From: Flavobacteriales bacterium
GTDB lineage: Bacteria > Bacteroidota > Bacteroidia > Flavobacteriales > BACL11
Direction: 5' to 3'
NCBI GenBank assembly: GCA_002724895.1
Contig: PBQB01000016.1
Location: forward strand, 3,840 to 13,240
Length of the DNA stretch: 9,401 bases
Shown: one piece after another, positions 1 to 7,457 of the stretch
How positions within the stretch are numbered: position 1 is the stretch's first letter
How the letters are laid out: the number at the start of each line of letters is the position of its first letter
Notes under the pieces: model-generated
Told to the model about the DNA's origin: nothing
The model's database searches: none
The model's input: the letters and a program-made list of their open reading frames with translations, nothing else
Program-made: the position numbers and the translations under genes

Positions 1-566
1 CCGACATATGATAATGGTTCTCTAGCAGCCTTGACATAAGGAGGGACATCCTTTCTTACTAATGAACCTCCAGAAATCATTGCATGCTTTCCAATACTAA
101 CAAACTGATGAATTGCTGATAATCCTCCAATAATAGCATAATTACCTATTGAAACATGACCACCTAAAGCAACACTATTAACAATAATACAATTATCTCC
201 AATATTACAATCATGTGCAATGTGTGCATATGCCATAATTAAACAATTATCTCCAATTATAGTTTTTCCACTTGCTGAAGTACCTCTATTTATTGTTGCA
301 CATTCACGAATGGTGCAATTGTCCCCAATAATAGTTAATGATTTTTCACCCTGAAATTTTAAATCTTGTGGAATAGCGGAAATTACTGCACCAGGAAATA
401 TTTTGCAATTTTCCCCTATTCTGGCACCTTCCATAATTGTAACATTGGAGCCAATCCACGATCCCTTGCCAATAATAACATCTTTTTCAATTGTAACAAA
501 AGGGTCAATGACAACATTTCTGTCAATTTCTGCTGCAGAGTGTATATATGCTAAAGGTTGATGCAT
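1..566 (-). CDS. lpxA: Acyl-ACP--UDP-N-acetylglucosamine O-acyltransferase, partial (3' end beyond left edge)
   Basis: First enzyme of lipid A synthesis: moves a 3-hydroxyacyl chain from ACP to the 3-OH of UDP-GlcNAc in the cytoplasm. I translated the minus strand from the ATG at 566-564; 188 residues are present before the window ends, out of about 260 in the family, so the C-terminal helical part is missing. The visible part is a left-handed beta-helix of hexapeptide repeats (for example IGKGSW, IGENCK, IGDNCT, IGDNCI). The motif AHIAHDCNIG carries His118, matching E. coli catalytic His125, and HQF at 153-155 matches E. coli His160. PQDLKF at 66-71 and DVPPYV at 173-178 are also family hallmarks. 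Gly166 aligns with E. coli Gly173, the acyl-chain ruler. The start shares one base with the lpxC/fabZ stop (TAATG), which points to translational coupling. Identification is secure. Confidence 0.96.
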   Translation of the reverse strand, partial: MHQPLAYIHSAAEIDRNVVIDPFVTIEKDVIIGKGSWIGSNVTIMEGARIGENCKIFPGAVISAIPQDLKFQGEKSLTIIGDNCTIRECATINRGTSASGKTIIGDNCLIMAYAHIAHDCNIGDNCIIVNSVALGGHVSIGNYAIIGGLSAIHQFVSIGKHAMISGGSLVRKDVPPYVKAAREPLSYV

Positions 567-1954
567 TATTTATTTTTAGGAGATATTTGTGCAAGTAGAT
601 CTGCTTCAACTACTATTTTGTTATTTACAAAACCTTTTCCGTGCATATGACATAATCCTCTTCTTATTGGAGAAATTAATTGTAAATGAAAAATTAATGT
701 GTCCCCAGGAATAACTTTTTGCTTAAATTTTGCATTGTCAATTTTCATGAAAAATGTTAAATAATCTTCTGGATTTTTGACAGTATTTAAAATCAATACT
801 CCACCAGCCTGAGCCATAGTTTCAAGTTGAAGAACACCTGGCATTACTGGTTCAGATGGAAAGTGACCCTTAAAATATTCTTCTTCTGATTTAACATGCT
901 TTACTCCAATTATAAAATCTTCACCAATATCTCGTATTTCATCAATAAACAAAAATGGATCTCTATGAGGTAAAATTGTTTTAATTTTTTCTTTGTTGTA
1001 TAGAGGTGGTTTGTTAAAATCTAACTTTGGAGCAGAATTTTTCAAATCTTTAGTCATAATTTCATTTAAATATTTTGCAAATTTAGTATTGTTTTTATGT
1101 CCAGGCTTATATGCGACAATTTTTCCTTTAATTGGTTTTCCTAATAATGTTAAATCACCAATTACATCTAATAACTTGTGTCTGGCAGGTTCATTTTTAA
1201 ATCGTAAACTTAGATTATTAAGTATACCAGATTTACTAACTCTTATATCTTTTTTATTAAATATAGTTCTTAGTTTATTTAATTTATCATCATTAATTTC
1301 TTCTTCAACTATAACAATCGCATTATTTATATTTCCTCCTTTTATCAAATTATTATCAATTAATGTTTCTAATTCATGAAGAAAGCAAAATGTTCTTGAT
1401 GATGAAATTTTATTTTGAAAATCACTTATATTATTCAATGTTGCATTTTGTTTTCCTAATACTTTAGAGTTATAATCAATATCTACATTAATTTCAAACT
1501 TATTGCTTGGGAATGCAATTATCTTTGTTCCTGTACTTTCATCAAATAAAGATATTTTTCTTTTAATTTCATAATAATCCTTTTCTTCTTCTAATTCTTG
1601 TATTCCAGCCTGTTCAATTATTTGTGTAAATATCTTAGCACTTCCATCAAGAATAGGAATTTCAATATTATCGATTTCAATTATAATATTATCTATTTGA
1701 AATCCAGATATTGCAGCTAATAAGTGTTCTACTGTTCTAACTTGAGCATTTTTATATTTTAGATCTGTACTTCTTTTCGTTGAATGTAAATTATTGATAT
1801 GGGCATGAATTATATTATTTTCTTTAAGATCTGTTCTTACAAACATTATTCCGGAATTTTCTTTGGAAGGCAATAATTTAACATTTGTATGAACTCCAGA
1901 ATGAATACCAATTCCTGAAATTGAAACTTGATTTTTAATTGTTCTTTGTTTCAT
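566..1954 (-). CDS. lpxC/fabZ: Bifunctional UDP-3-O-acyl-GlcNAc deacetylase / 3-hydroxyacyl-ACP dehydratase (LpxC-FabZ fusion)
   Basis: A 462-residue fusion typical of Bacteroidota. Residues 1 to about 310 are LpxC, the zinc deacetylase that commits UDP-3-O-acyl-GlcNAc to lipid A. VEHLLAAISG holds Glu77 and the zinc ligand His78; RHKLLDVIGDL supplies His259 and Asp263; His286 in KPGHKNN matches the E. coli His265 general acid. Residues about 318-462 are FabZ, the hotdog-fold dehydratase of fatty acid synthesis: LPHRDPFLFID at 328-338, then GHFPSEPVMPG with catalytic His364 and LQLETMAQ with catalytic Glu378. Both active sites look complete. The length is what is expected for the fusion, with no frameshift between the halves. 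The start ATG overlaps the lpxD stop by 4 bases (ATGA), and the stop overlaps the lpxA start by 1 base. The shared 3-hydroxyacyl-ACP pool is the likely reason for the fusion (inference). Confidence 0.97.
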   Translation of the reverse strand: MKQRTIKNQVSISGIGIHSGVHTNVKLLPSKENSGIMFVRTDLKENNIIHAHINNLHSTKRSTDLKYKNAQVRTVEHLLAAISGFQIDNIIIEIDNIEIPILDGSAKIFTQIIEQAGIQELEEEKDYYEIKRKISLFDESTGTKIIAFPSNKFEINVDIDYNSKVLGKQNATLNNISDFQNKISSSRTFCFLHELETLIDNNLIKGGNINNAIVIVEEEINDDKLNKLRTIFNKKDIRVSKSGILNNLSLRFKNEPARHKLLDVIGDLTLLGKPIKGKIVAYKPGHKNNTKFAKYLNEIMTKDLKNSAPKLDFNKPPLYNKEKIKTILPHRDPFLFIDEIRDIGEDFIIGVKHVKSEEEYFKGHFPSEPVMPGVLQLETMAQAGGVLILNTVKNPEDYLTFFMKIDNAKFKQKVIPGDTLIFHLQLISPIRRGLCHMHGKGFVNNKIVVEADLLAQISPKNK

Positions 1955-2964
1955 TTTTTAAGTTTTAAGAACAGATTGTAAATTTCAGGTAATTTTTTAA
2001 AAATTACATATGATTTTTGATATTTTTTGATATTGTAAGCTAATGGTCCTTGTAATATCTCTCCATCTGTTTTTATATTTGAAGCTACACCGCTTTGACC
2101 TGCTATTTTAACATTGTTAGCAATTGTAAGATGTCCTGCAATTGCTGTTTGTCCTCCTATCATACATTTTTCTCCAACTTTGGTAGAGCCAGCAATGGCC
2201 ACTTGGGCTGCTATTACTGTATGTTCTCCAATTTCTACATTATGTGCAATTTGAATTAAATTATCTAATTTAACACCATTGTTAATTATTGTAGACCCCA
2301 TAGTTGCTCTATCGATTGATGTGTTTGCCCCAATTTCTACATTATTTTTAATAATTACATTACCGATTTGACTAATTTTAGAGTAATTAGATTTATGGTC
2401 TGGTGCGAATCCAAATCCATCGCTACCTATAACAACACCAGAATGAATAATATTGTTTGCTCCTATTAAACAATTATGATAAATGTTTACTGAAGAATAA
2501 ATTATTGTATTTTTTTTTATAACTACATTTTCTCCTATAAAACAATTGCCTAAAATTTTAACATTGTCTTCGATTATGACATTTTTTGAAATAATATTAA
2601 ATGAACCAATGTAAACATTCTTGCCAATTTTAGCTTTAGAACTAACCTCTGATTTTTTTGAAATACCAGATTTATTAAATTTTATTTTATTATATAAATC
2701 CAATAATTTACTAAATGATGAATAGGCATCATCAACTTTAATGAGTGTAGATTTAACATTTTTTTCTATATTGAGCGAATTATTAATTATAATAACTGAA
2801 GCTCTACATGAGTAAATATAAGAAGTGTATTTTGGATTAGATAAAAAACACAAATCTCCTTTACTTCCTTTTTCAATTTTGGCAACGGAGTTAATTTTTA
2901 TATTAGAATCTCCTACAACTTCTCCATCAATGATTTCTGCAATTTCTTTTGCTGTTAAATTCAT
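1951..2964 (-). CDS. lpxD: UDP-3-O-(3-hydroxyacyl)glucosamine N-acyltransferase
   Basis: Third step of lipid A synthesis: N-acylates the product of LpxC using 3-hydroxyacyl-ACP. At 337 residues it is the usual length. The N-terminal uridine-binding domain (1 to about 100) starts MNLTAKEIAEIIDGEV and contains the family signature GDLCFLSNPKY at 36-46. A left-handed beta-helix of hexapeptide repeats follows (about 105-300), with SDGFGFAPD at 181-189 and the catalytic motif QIAHNVEIG, where His241 corresponds to E. coli His239. His278 in AIAGHLTI matches the second conserved His. The short C-terminal helix (about 310-337) is the part that contacts ACP in homologues. It lies 42 bases after the HD-domain gene and overlaps lpxC/fabZ by 4 bases, so it is probably cotranscribed with both. 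A possible promoter box lies just before the start. Confidence 0.96.
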   Translation of the reverse strand: MNLTAKEIAEIIDGEVVGDSNIKINSVAKIEKGSKGDLCFLSNPKYTSYIYSCRASVIIINNSLNIEKNVKSTLIKVDDAYSSFSKLLDLYNKIKFNKSGISKKSEVSSKAKIGKNVYIGSFNIISKNVIIEDNVKILGNCFIGENVVIKKNTIIYSSVNIYHNCLIGANNIIHSGVVIGSDGFGFAPDHKSNYSKISQIGNVIIKNNVEIGANTSIDRATMGSTIINNGVKLDNLIQIAHNVEIGEHTVIAAQVAIAGSTKVGEKCMIGGQTAIAGHLTIANNVKIAGQSGVASNIKTDGEILQGPLAYNIKKYQKSYVIFKKLPEIYNLFLKLKK

Positions 2965-3006
2965 ATTACAAAATTAATAAAATACCCCTAATTCTAAAAT
3001 CCAGTT
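2965..3006 (-). promoter_or_regulatory. Gap before lpxD with a possible Bacteroidota -7 box
   Basis: Read on the minus strand, this 42-base spacer contains TAATTTTG (2976 to 2969), an exact match to the Bacteroidota -7 consensus TAnnTTTG. It ends only 4 bases before the lpxD ATG, so transcription from it would give a nearly leaderless message. I found no TTTG or TTG at the expected -33 distance, and such boxes arise by chance in AT-rich DNA. There is no Shine-Dalgarno sequence; the only G-rich stretch (AGGGG) is about 20 bases from the ATG, too far to act as one. It could be a minor internal promoter or nothing. Confidence 0.25.
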
Positions 3007-4242
3007 TTATAAATTAATATTTTTTGGATAACACAAATAATACTTGCTGATTTCTTTTTTCAGATTACTTAGTTTAAGTAATGAAGAGACCTTAGTGATA
3101 TCACAAATATTTCCATTCTTCATTAAAATATTGATGTTATCATTAATTGGGTTATATGTATGGTTAATTACCTTATCACTAAAAATGAAGTACTTTACCT
3201 CATCACAATTCAATTTATATTTTTTCATTAAAATATTTGAAATTTTTAATATTTTATCATTATTAAATTTTTTGTTTTGGATTTCTATTTTTAGTAATTT
3301 TCTGTTTAGAATCATTTTTGATAATTGTGATAATATAAAGTCATCACTTTCTTTCCAGTATTTTAAACAAACAAAAATATCAGCATCATTTAAATCAGAA
3401 AACATATCCAAAAGATGCGGTTTGTTTTTAAAGTTTTTGATAGAGTGTTTTTTATCAAGAAAAGTTAGTAATGAAGTGGGAGAGTATATTTTTTTATTTT
3501 TTTTAATCAGTTCTTTTGCACGTTTTAAGATATTTTCTAACATTTTTTCCGATGCAATAACGGTTTTGTGTAAGTACACTTGCCAATACATTAATCTTCT
3601 TGCAATTATAAACTTTTCAATAGAATAAATTCCTTTTTCTTCAATTACTATCTTGTCATTAATTATATCAAACATATTAATAATTCTTTCTGTACCAATA
3701 TTCCCTTCAGCTACACCAGTATAAAAGCTATCTCTTCTTAAGTAATCTAGTCTATCAATATCTAATTGTGAGCAAATTAGTTGATGTAAAAATTTCTTTT
3801 TGTATTTATTTTTAAAAATTTTAATTGCTAAAGACAATTTTCCTGAGAATTCCTCGTTTAATCTTTGCATAAACAAACAAGAAATTTCTTCATGAGGAAT
3901 ATTATTGATAATTGAGTTTTCTAACGCATGAGAAAATGGACCATGACCAATATCATGTAAGAGAATTGCTATTTTAACAGCTTCTTCCTCTTCGAATGTT
4001 ATTAGGCTTCCTTTATTTCTTAATTGTATAATTGCATTATTTATTAAATGTAAACATCCTAATGCATGATGAAAACGAGTATGGTGAGCACCTGGAAAAA
4101 CTAAGTATGATAATCCTAATTGACTTATATGCCTTAGTCTTTGAAAGTATCTATGATTGATTATTTTAAGAATAATACTATGTTCTAGTCTAATAAATCC
4201 GTAGATTGGATCGTTTATAATTTTATTTTTTTTGTTTTTCAT
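3007..4242 (-). CDS. HD-domain phosphohydrolase (SAMHD1/dNTPase-like family)
   Basis: A 411-residue cytoplasmic metal-dependent phosphohydrolase of the HD superfamily. The H...HD...D metal set is visible: RFHHALG gives His59, ILLHDIGHGPFSHALE gives His96-Asp97, and QLDIDRLDYLRRDSF gives Asp163 (or neighbouring Asp161). This RFxH / HDIGHGPFSH / DxDRxDY pattern is shared with SAMHD1 and bacterial dGTPase-like proteins, so a nucleotide or dNTP substrate is plausible, but it is not proven for this subfamily. The N-terminus KIINDPIYGFIRL is typical of the family. The region after about residue 250 is Lys/Asn-rich and less recognisable; its end (YYLCYPKNINL) agrees with a full-length protein. It is the first gene of the minus-strand run into lpxD and is divergent from porX, with 48 bases between the starts. 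No gene symbol is well established. Confidence 0.9.
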   Translation of the reverse strand: MKNKKNKIINDPIYGFIRLEHSIILKIINHRYFQRLRHISQLGLSYLVFPGAHHTRFHHALGCLHLINNAIIQLRNKGSLITFEEEEAVKIAILLHDIGHGPFSHALENSIINNIPHEEISCLFMQRLNEEFSGKLSLAIKIFKNKYKKKFLHQLICSQLDIDRLDYLRRDSFYTGVAEGNIGTERIINMFDIINDKIVIEEKGIYSIEKFIIARRLMYWQVYLHKTVIASEKMLENILKRAKELIKKNKKIYSPTSLLTFLDKKHSIKNFKNKPHLLDMFSDLNDADIFVCLKYWKESDDFILSQLSKMILNRKLLKIEIQNKKFNNDKILKISNILMKKYKLNCDEVKYFIFSDKVINHTYNPINDNINILMKNGNICDITKVSSLLKLSNLKKEISKYYLCYPKNINL

Positions 4243-4290
4243 TATGGCAAATAAAACATTTTTTTTTAATTTTTGTAAATAATTTTAATT
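4243..4290. promoter_or_regulatory. Divergent promoter region between the HD phosphohydrolase and porX
   Basis: The only place in the window where two 5' ends face away from each other, so promoters for both operons should lie here or inside the flanking gene starts. On the plus strand TAATTTTTG (4267-4275) resembles the TAnnTTTG -7 box with one extra T, 15 bases before the porX ATG. On the minus strand TTTATTTG (4255 to 4248) differs by one base and ends 5 bases before the HD gene ATG. Neither has a clear TTG-type -33 box at normal spacing. A run of nine T residues (4259-4267) sits between them. No Shine-Dalgarno sequence is present on either side. That a promoter is present is inferred from gene order; the exact boxes are weak. 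Confidence 0.45.
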
Positions 4291-5832
4291 ATGAATATAC
4301 TTTGGGCAGATGACGAAATTGAATTGTTAAAGCCACATATTATCTATTTAGAGGAAAAGGGATATCAAATAATTCCCGCAAAAAGTGGTGATGAAGCTTT
4401 AGATTTAATTTCTAGCAATGATATTGATTTAATTTTTTTGGATGAGAATATGCCGGGACTTTCAGGCTTAGAAACATTGTCAATAATTAATGAGCATTAT
4501 TCTAATATTCCTGTTGTGATGATAACTAAGAGCGAAGAAGAAAGTATAATGGAGGAAGCTATAGGTTCTAAAATATCAGATTATCTTATTAAACCTGTTA
4601 ATCCCTCACAAATTTTATTAGCAATTAAAAAAAATCTTGATAATATTAGATTAGTTGAAGAAAAAACAACTAAAAACTATCAACAAGATTTTAGAAATAT
4701 AAGTTTAAAATTATCTTCTTCTCTTTCTAAGAAAGAATGGTTTGATATTTTTAAAAAAATAACATATTGGGAGTTAGAAATTGAGCGTTCTGGAGAAAAA
4801 AGCATCGAAGAAATTTTAGAAATGCAAAAGGTAGAGGCAAATATGCAGTTTTTTAAGTTTGTTAAAAATCATTATAAAGAATGGTTATCTGGATCTAATG
4901 TTCCATTGATGTCTCATAACATATTTAAAGAAAAGGTTATTCCTTTAATTGATAATGAACAACCTACATATTTTATTTTAATTGATAATCTACGCTATGA
5001 TCAATGGGAAGTTATAAAGCATGATATTATCAAAGATTTTTATATTTTAGAAGAAGATCTTTATACTAGTATATTACCTACAGCAACTCAGTACTCTAGA
5101 AATTCAATTTTTGCAGGCTTACTTCCTTTAGAAATACAAAAAAGATTTCCCAATTTATGGAAAAATGATCAAGATGAGGGAGGAAAAAATATGTTTGAAG
5201 AACAATTTCTTTCTGATAATTTAAACAGATTGGGAAAAAGTGCATTAAAATATTCTTATACAAAAATTACAAATATAGATTATGGGAGAAAGGTTATTTC
5301 TAAGATTGCCGATATGAAAAATAATTCTTTAAATGTCATTGTTTATAATTTTGTTGATATGCTTTCACATTCCAGAACAGATATGAAAGTTATAAAAGAA
5401 TTAGCAGATGATGATGCTGCATATAGATCACTAACAGCATCTTGGTATTCACATTCTCCTTTAAAAGAAATATTATTAAGAATTAAAAGTCAAAATGCAA
5501 AACTGTTTATTACAACTGATCACGGAACAATTAATGTTAATAAACCTTCAAAAGTTATTGGTGATAGAAATGTTAGTGTTAATTTAAGATATAAGCAGGG
5601 AAAGAATTTAAACTTTCAAAAAAATGATGTTTTTGTTATGGATAATCCAAAAGATTATTTTTTACCAATTCAAAATGTAAGCAGTAAATATATTTTTGCA
5701 AAAGAAAATAATTATTTTGTTTATCAAAACAATTACAATAAGTTCGTTAATTATTATAAAAACACATATCAACATGGTGGGATTTCTATGGAGGAAATGC
5801 TAATACCATATGTATCTTTAAAGCCAAAATAA
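4291..5832 (+). CDS. porX: PorX-type response regulator with C-terminal PglZ (alkaline phosphatase superfamily) domain
   Basis: A 513-residue two-part protein. Residues 1 to about 120 form a CheY-like receiver: acidic Asp7/Asp8, phosphoacceptor Asp51 in FLDENMPGLSG, Thr79 and Lys101 (LIKPVN). A helical linker (about 125-200) follows. Residues about 215-513 are a PglZ domain of the alkaline phosphatase superfamily: Asp232 in LIDNLRYDQW, Thr264 in ILPTATQYSR, Asp356 and His360 in NFVDMLSHSR, Asp410-His411 in TTDHGT, and His495 in YQHGGIS, giving a complete-looking metal site. In Porphyromonas gingivalis and Flavobacterium johnsoniae PorX works with histidine kinase PorY in control of type IX secretion, and the PglZ domain of PorX has been reported to cleave oligonucleotides. 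No DNA-binding domain is visible, so regulation probably goes through protein partners or nucleotides. First gene of the plus-strand operon; its stop overlaps the tsaE start by one base (TAATG). Confidence 0.93.
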   Translation: MNILWADDEIELLKPHIIYLEEKGYQIIPAKSGDEALDLISSNDIDLIFLDENMPGLSGLETLSIINEHYSNIPVVMITKSEEESIMEEAIGSKISDYLIKPVNPSQILLAIKKNLDNIRLVEEKTTKNYQQDFRNISLKLSSSLSKKEWFDIFKKITYWELEIERSGEKSIEEILEMQKVEANMQFFKFVKNHYKEWLSGSNVPLMSHNIFKEKVIPLIDNEQPTYFILIDNLRYDQWEVIKHDIIKDFYILEEDLYTSILPTATQYSRNSIFAGLLPLEIQKRFPNLWKNDQDEGGKNMFEEQFLSDNLNRLGKSALKYSYTKITNIDYGRKVISKIADMKNNSLNVIVYNFVDMLSHSRTDMKVIKELADDDAAYRSLTASWYSHSPLKEILLRIKSQNAKLFITTDHGTINVNKPSKVIGDRNVSVNLRYKQGKNLNFQKNDVFVMDNPKDYFLPIQNVSSKYIFAKENNYFVYQNNYNKFVNYYKNTYQHGGISMEEMLIPYVSLKPK

Positions 5833-6260
5833 TGTCTTGTTCATTTGTTATAAAAGATTTAAATATGATTGCAGATGTAGCTAATTCTATAATTAACTAT
5901 ACTTCTCCGAATAAAAAGTTTGCTTTATTTGGAGAGATGGGAGTTGGTAAAACTACTTTGATTAAGGCCTTGTCATCTAGTTTGGGAGTAACTGATATAG
6001 TTAGTAGTCCCACATTTTCACTTGTTAATGAATATAATTGTAATGGAGATTATAAAATTTATCATTTTGATTTTTACAGATTAAAAAATGATTTATCTGC
6101 ATATGATATTGGCTTTGAAGAATATATGAGTACAGAAGATTATTGTTTTATTGAATGGTCTGAAAAAATAATTGATTTATTACCAAATAATGTTGTAAAA
6201 CTATATCTTAGTTTAAATAAAAACGAACGAGTTATTAATGTAAATTGCAAAAATGAATAA
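5832..6260 (+). CDS. tsaE: tRNA threonylcarbamoyladenosine (t6A) biosynthesis ATPase TsaE
   Basis: A small P-loop ATPase (142 residues, normal length) that supports the TsaD-TsaB complex in making N6-threonylcarbamoyladenosine at position 37 of ANN-decoding tRNAs. The Walker A motif is GEMGVGKTT (34-42). The family switch motif SPTFSLVNEY lies at 59-68, the HFDFYRL stretch at 79-85 contains the conserved Asp80, and IEWSE at 107-111 is the usual C-terminal motif. The start codon shares one base with the porX stop, and the gene's own stop lies inside the beginning of the alanine dehydrogenase gene (8-base overlap), so all three are probably translationally coupled. Neither tsaD nor tsaB is in the window. 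The link to porX appears to be operon structure rather than pathway. Confidence 0.95.
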   Translation: MSCSFVIKDLNMIADVANSIINYTSPNKKFALFGEMGVGKTTLIKALSSSLGVTDIVSSPTFSLVNEYNCNGDYKIYHFDFYRLKNDLSAYDIGFEEYMSTEDYCFIEWSEKIIDLLPNNVVKLYLSLNKNERVINVNCKNE

Positions 6261-7449
6261 AGAAACAGTATTAAGCTCACTTGGTATTTTGCCAAAAGAA
6301 GAAATGTTAGAAGTTAAAAGAGATTTTAAACAACTTTTAATAGGTGTTCCTAAAGAATCATCTTTTCAAGAAAATCGTATAAGTTTAACACCTGATTCTG
6401 TAGGATTACTTATTGATAGTGGTCATTCTGTAATAGTGGAAAATAATGCAGGAGAAGCATCTAACTTTTCAAATCAAGAATATATTGATAAGGGGGCAGA
6501 AATAGTTTTTAGCAAAAATGAAGTGTATAAAGCAAATATTATTGTAAAAATTGAACCTCCTACAAGCAAGGAAATTTCATTAATGCACAATAATCAGAAG
6601 TTGATTTCTGCTGTTCAAATAAATACTCAGTCAAAAGAGTTCTTCAATAAATTAAATAAAAAAAATATTACATCATTTGGATATGAGTTTATAAAAGATA
6701 ATCACAATAAATTACCTTTTGTTCGAATAATGAGTGAAATTGCAGGAAATACATCAATGTTAATTGCCGGAGAATATTTGTCAAATATTAACCAAGGAAA
6801 GGGACTCATGTTAGGTGGTATTTCCGGTCTCATTCCAACAAATGTTGTTGTTATTGGAGCTGGTACTGTTGGTGAATTTGCTTGTAAATCATCATTAGGT
6901 TTAGGAGCTTCCGTTATTGTATTCGATAATTCAATTACAAAACTTAGAAGATTACAAAATAATGTTAAAAATATTGTAAGTACTTCTACTTTGCAACCAA
7001 AGGTATTATTAAAAGCTTTAAAAAGAGCTGACGTTGTAATTGCTGCTTTACAAATAGGAAATGGTAGAGTTCCCTGTGTAGTTACTGAGGAAATGGTAAA
7101 GGAAATGAAAAAAGGATCGGTTGTTATTGATGTAAGTATTGATCAAGGAGGATGTTTTGAAACCTCTGAAGTCACATCGCACAAAAATCCAGTATTTACA
7201 AAGTATGATGTAATACATTATTGCGTCCCTAATATTGCTTCTAGAGTATCTAGAACAGCATCTTTGGCTATCAGTAATATTATAACACCAATTTTGTTAA
7301 CTATAGCTGAAGAGGGTGGTGTTAGAAATACTATAAGAAATAATCCATCTTTAAGAAATGGAGTTTATACATATAACAGTAATTTAACTAATACAATTTT
7401 AAGCAAACAGTTTAATATTCCTTATGTTAATCTTGACCTAATAATTTAG
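6253..7449 (+). CDS. ald: Alanine dehydrogenase (Bacteroidota subfamily of the AlaDH/PNT family)
   Basis: A 398-residue NAD-dependent alanine dehydrogenase homologue, annotated to interconvert L-alanine with pyruvate plus ammonia. The N-terminal AlaDH/PNT domain begins at about residue 28 (LLIGVPKESSFQENRISLTP); Arg42 and Lys99 (VKIEPP) align with the substrate-binding Arg15 and Lys75 of Mycobacterium tuberculosis Ald. The Rossmann domain carries VVVIGAGTVGEFA (198-210), and VIDVSIDQGGCFE holds Asp297, equivalent to catalytic Asp270. The usual catalytic His96 is replaced: the aligned stretch reads LISAVQINTQ, putting Gln122 there. From memory, Bacteroidota relatives share this, so it may be a subfamily trait with altered chemistry or substrate. 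The roughly 28-residue N-terminal extension also seems normal for the group and supports this start, which overlaps tsaE by 8 bases. Family assignment is secure, the exact reaction less so. Confidence 0.88.
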   Translation: MNKETVLSSLGILPKEEMLEVKRDFKQLLIGVPKESSFQENRISLTPDSVGLLIDSGHSVIVENNAGEASNFSNQEYIDKGAEIVFSKNEVYKANIIVKIEPPTSKEISLMHNNQKLISAVQINTQSKEFFNKLNKKNITSFGYEFIKDNHNKLPFVRIMSEIAGNTSMLIAGEYLSNINQGKGLMLGGISGLIPTNVVVIGAGTVGEFACKSSLGLGASVIVFDNSITKLRRLQNNVKNIVSTSTLQPKVLLKALKRADVVIAALQIGNGRVPCVVTEEMVKEMKKGSVVIDVSIDQGGCFETSEVTSHKNPVFTKYDVIHYCVPNIASRVSRTASLAISNIITPILLTIAEEGGVRNTIRNNPSLRNGVYTYNSNLTNTILSKQFNIPYVNLDLII

Positions 7450-7457
7450 AAAATATT

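Noticed and set aside
366..554. Plus-strand open frame of 62 codons
   Set aside because: Lies wholly antisense to the clear lpxA reading frame and its product has no recognisable features.
993..1379. Plus-strand open frame of 128 codons
   Set aside because: Antisense to the middle of lpxC/fabZ; its hydrophobic look comes from reading Lys/Asn-rich coding sequence backwards.
1951..1953. Possible alternative genetic code with TGA as Trp
   Set aside because: TGA is used as the normal lpxD stop and Trp residues are encoded by TGG, which fits the standard bacterial code.
2000..2650. Recurring short motifs that might be tandem DNA repeats or a CRISPR-like array (also in 1-540)
   Set aside because: They are imperfect 18-base periodicities encoding hexapeptide repeats of the LpxD and LpxA beta-helices, not conserved DNA repeats with spacers.
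3044..3628. Plus-strand open frame of 194 codons
   Set aside because: Antisense to the Lys/Asn-rich C-terminal part of the HD gene; the Phe/Ile/Leu-rich translation is an AT-rich shadow.
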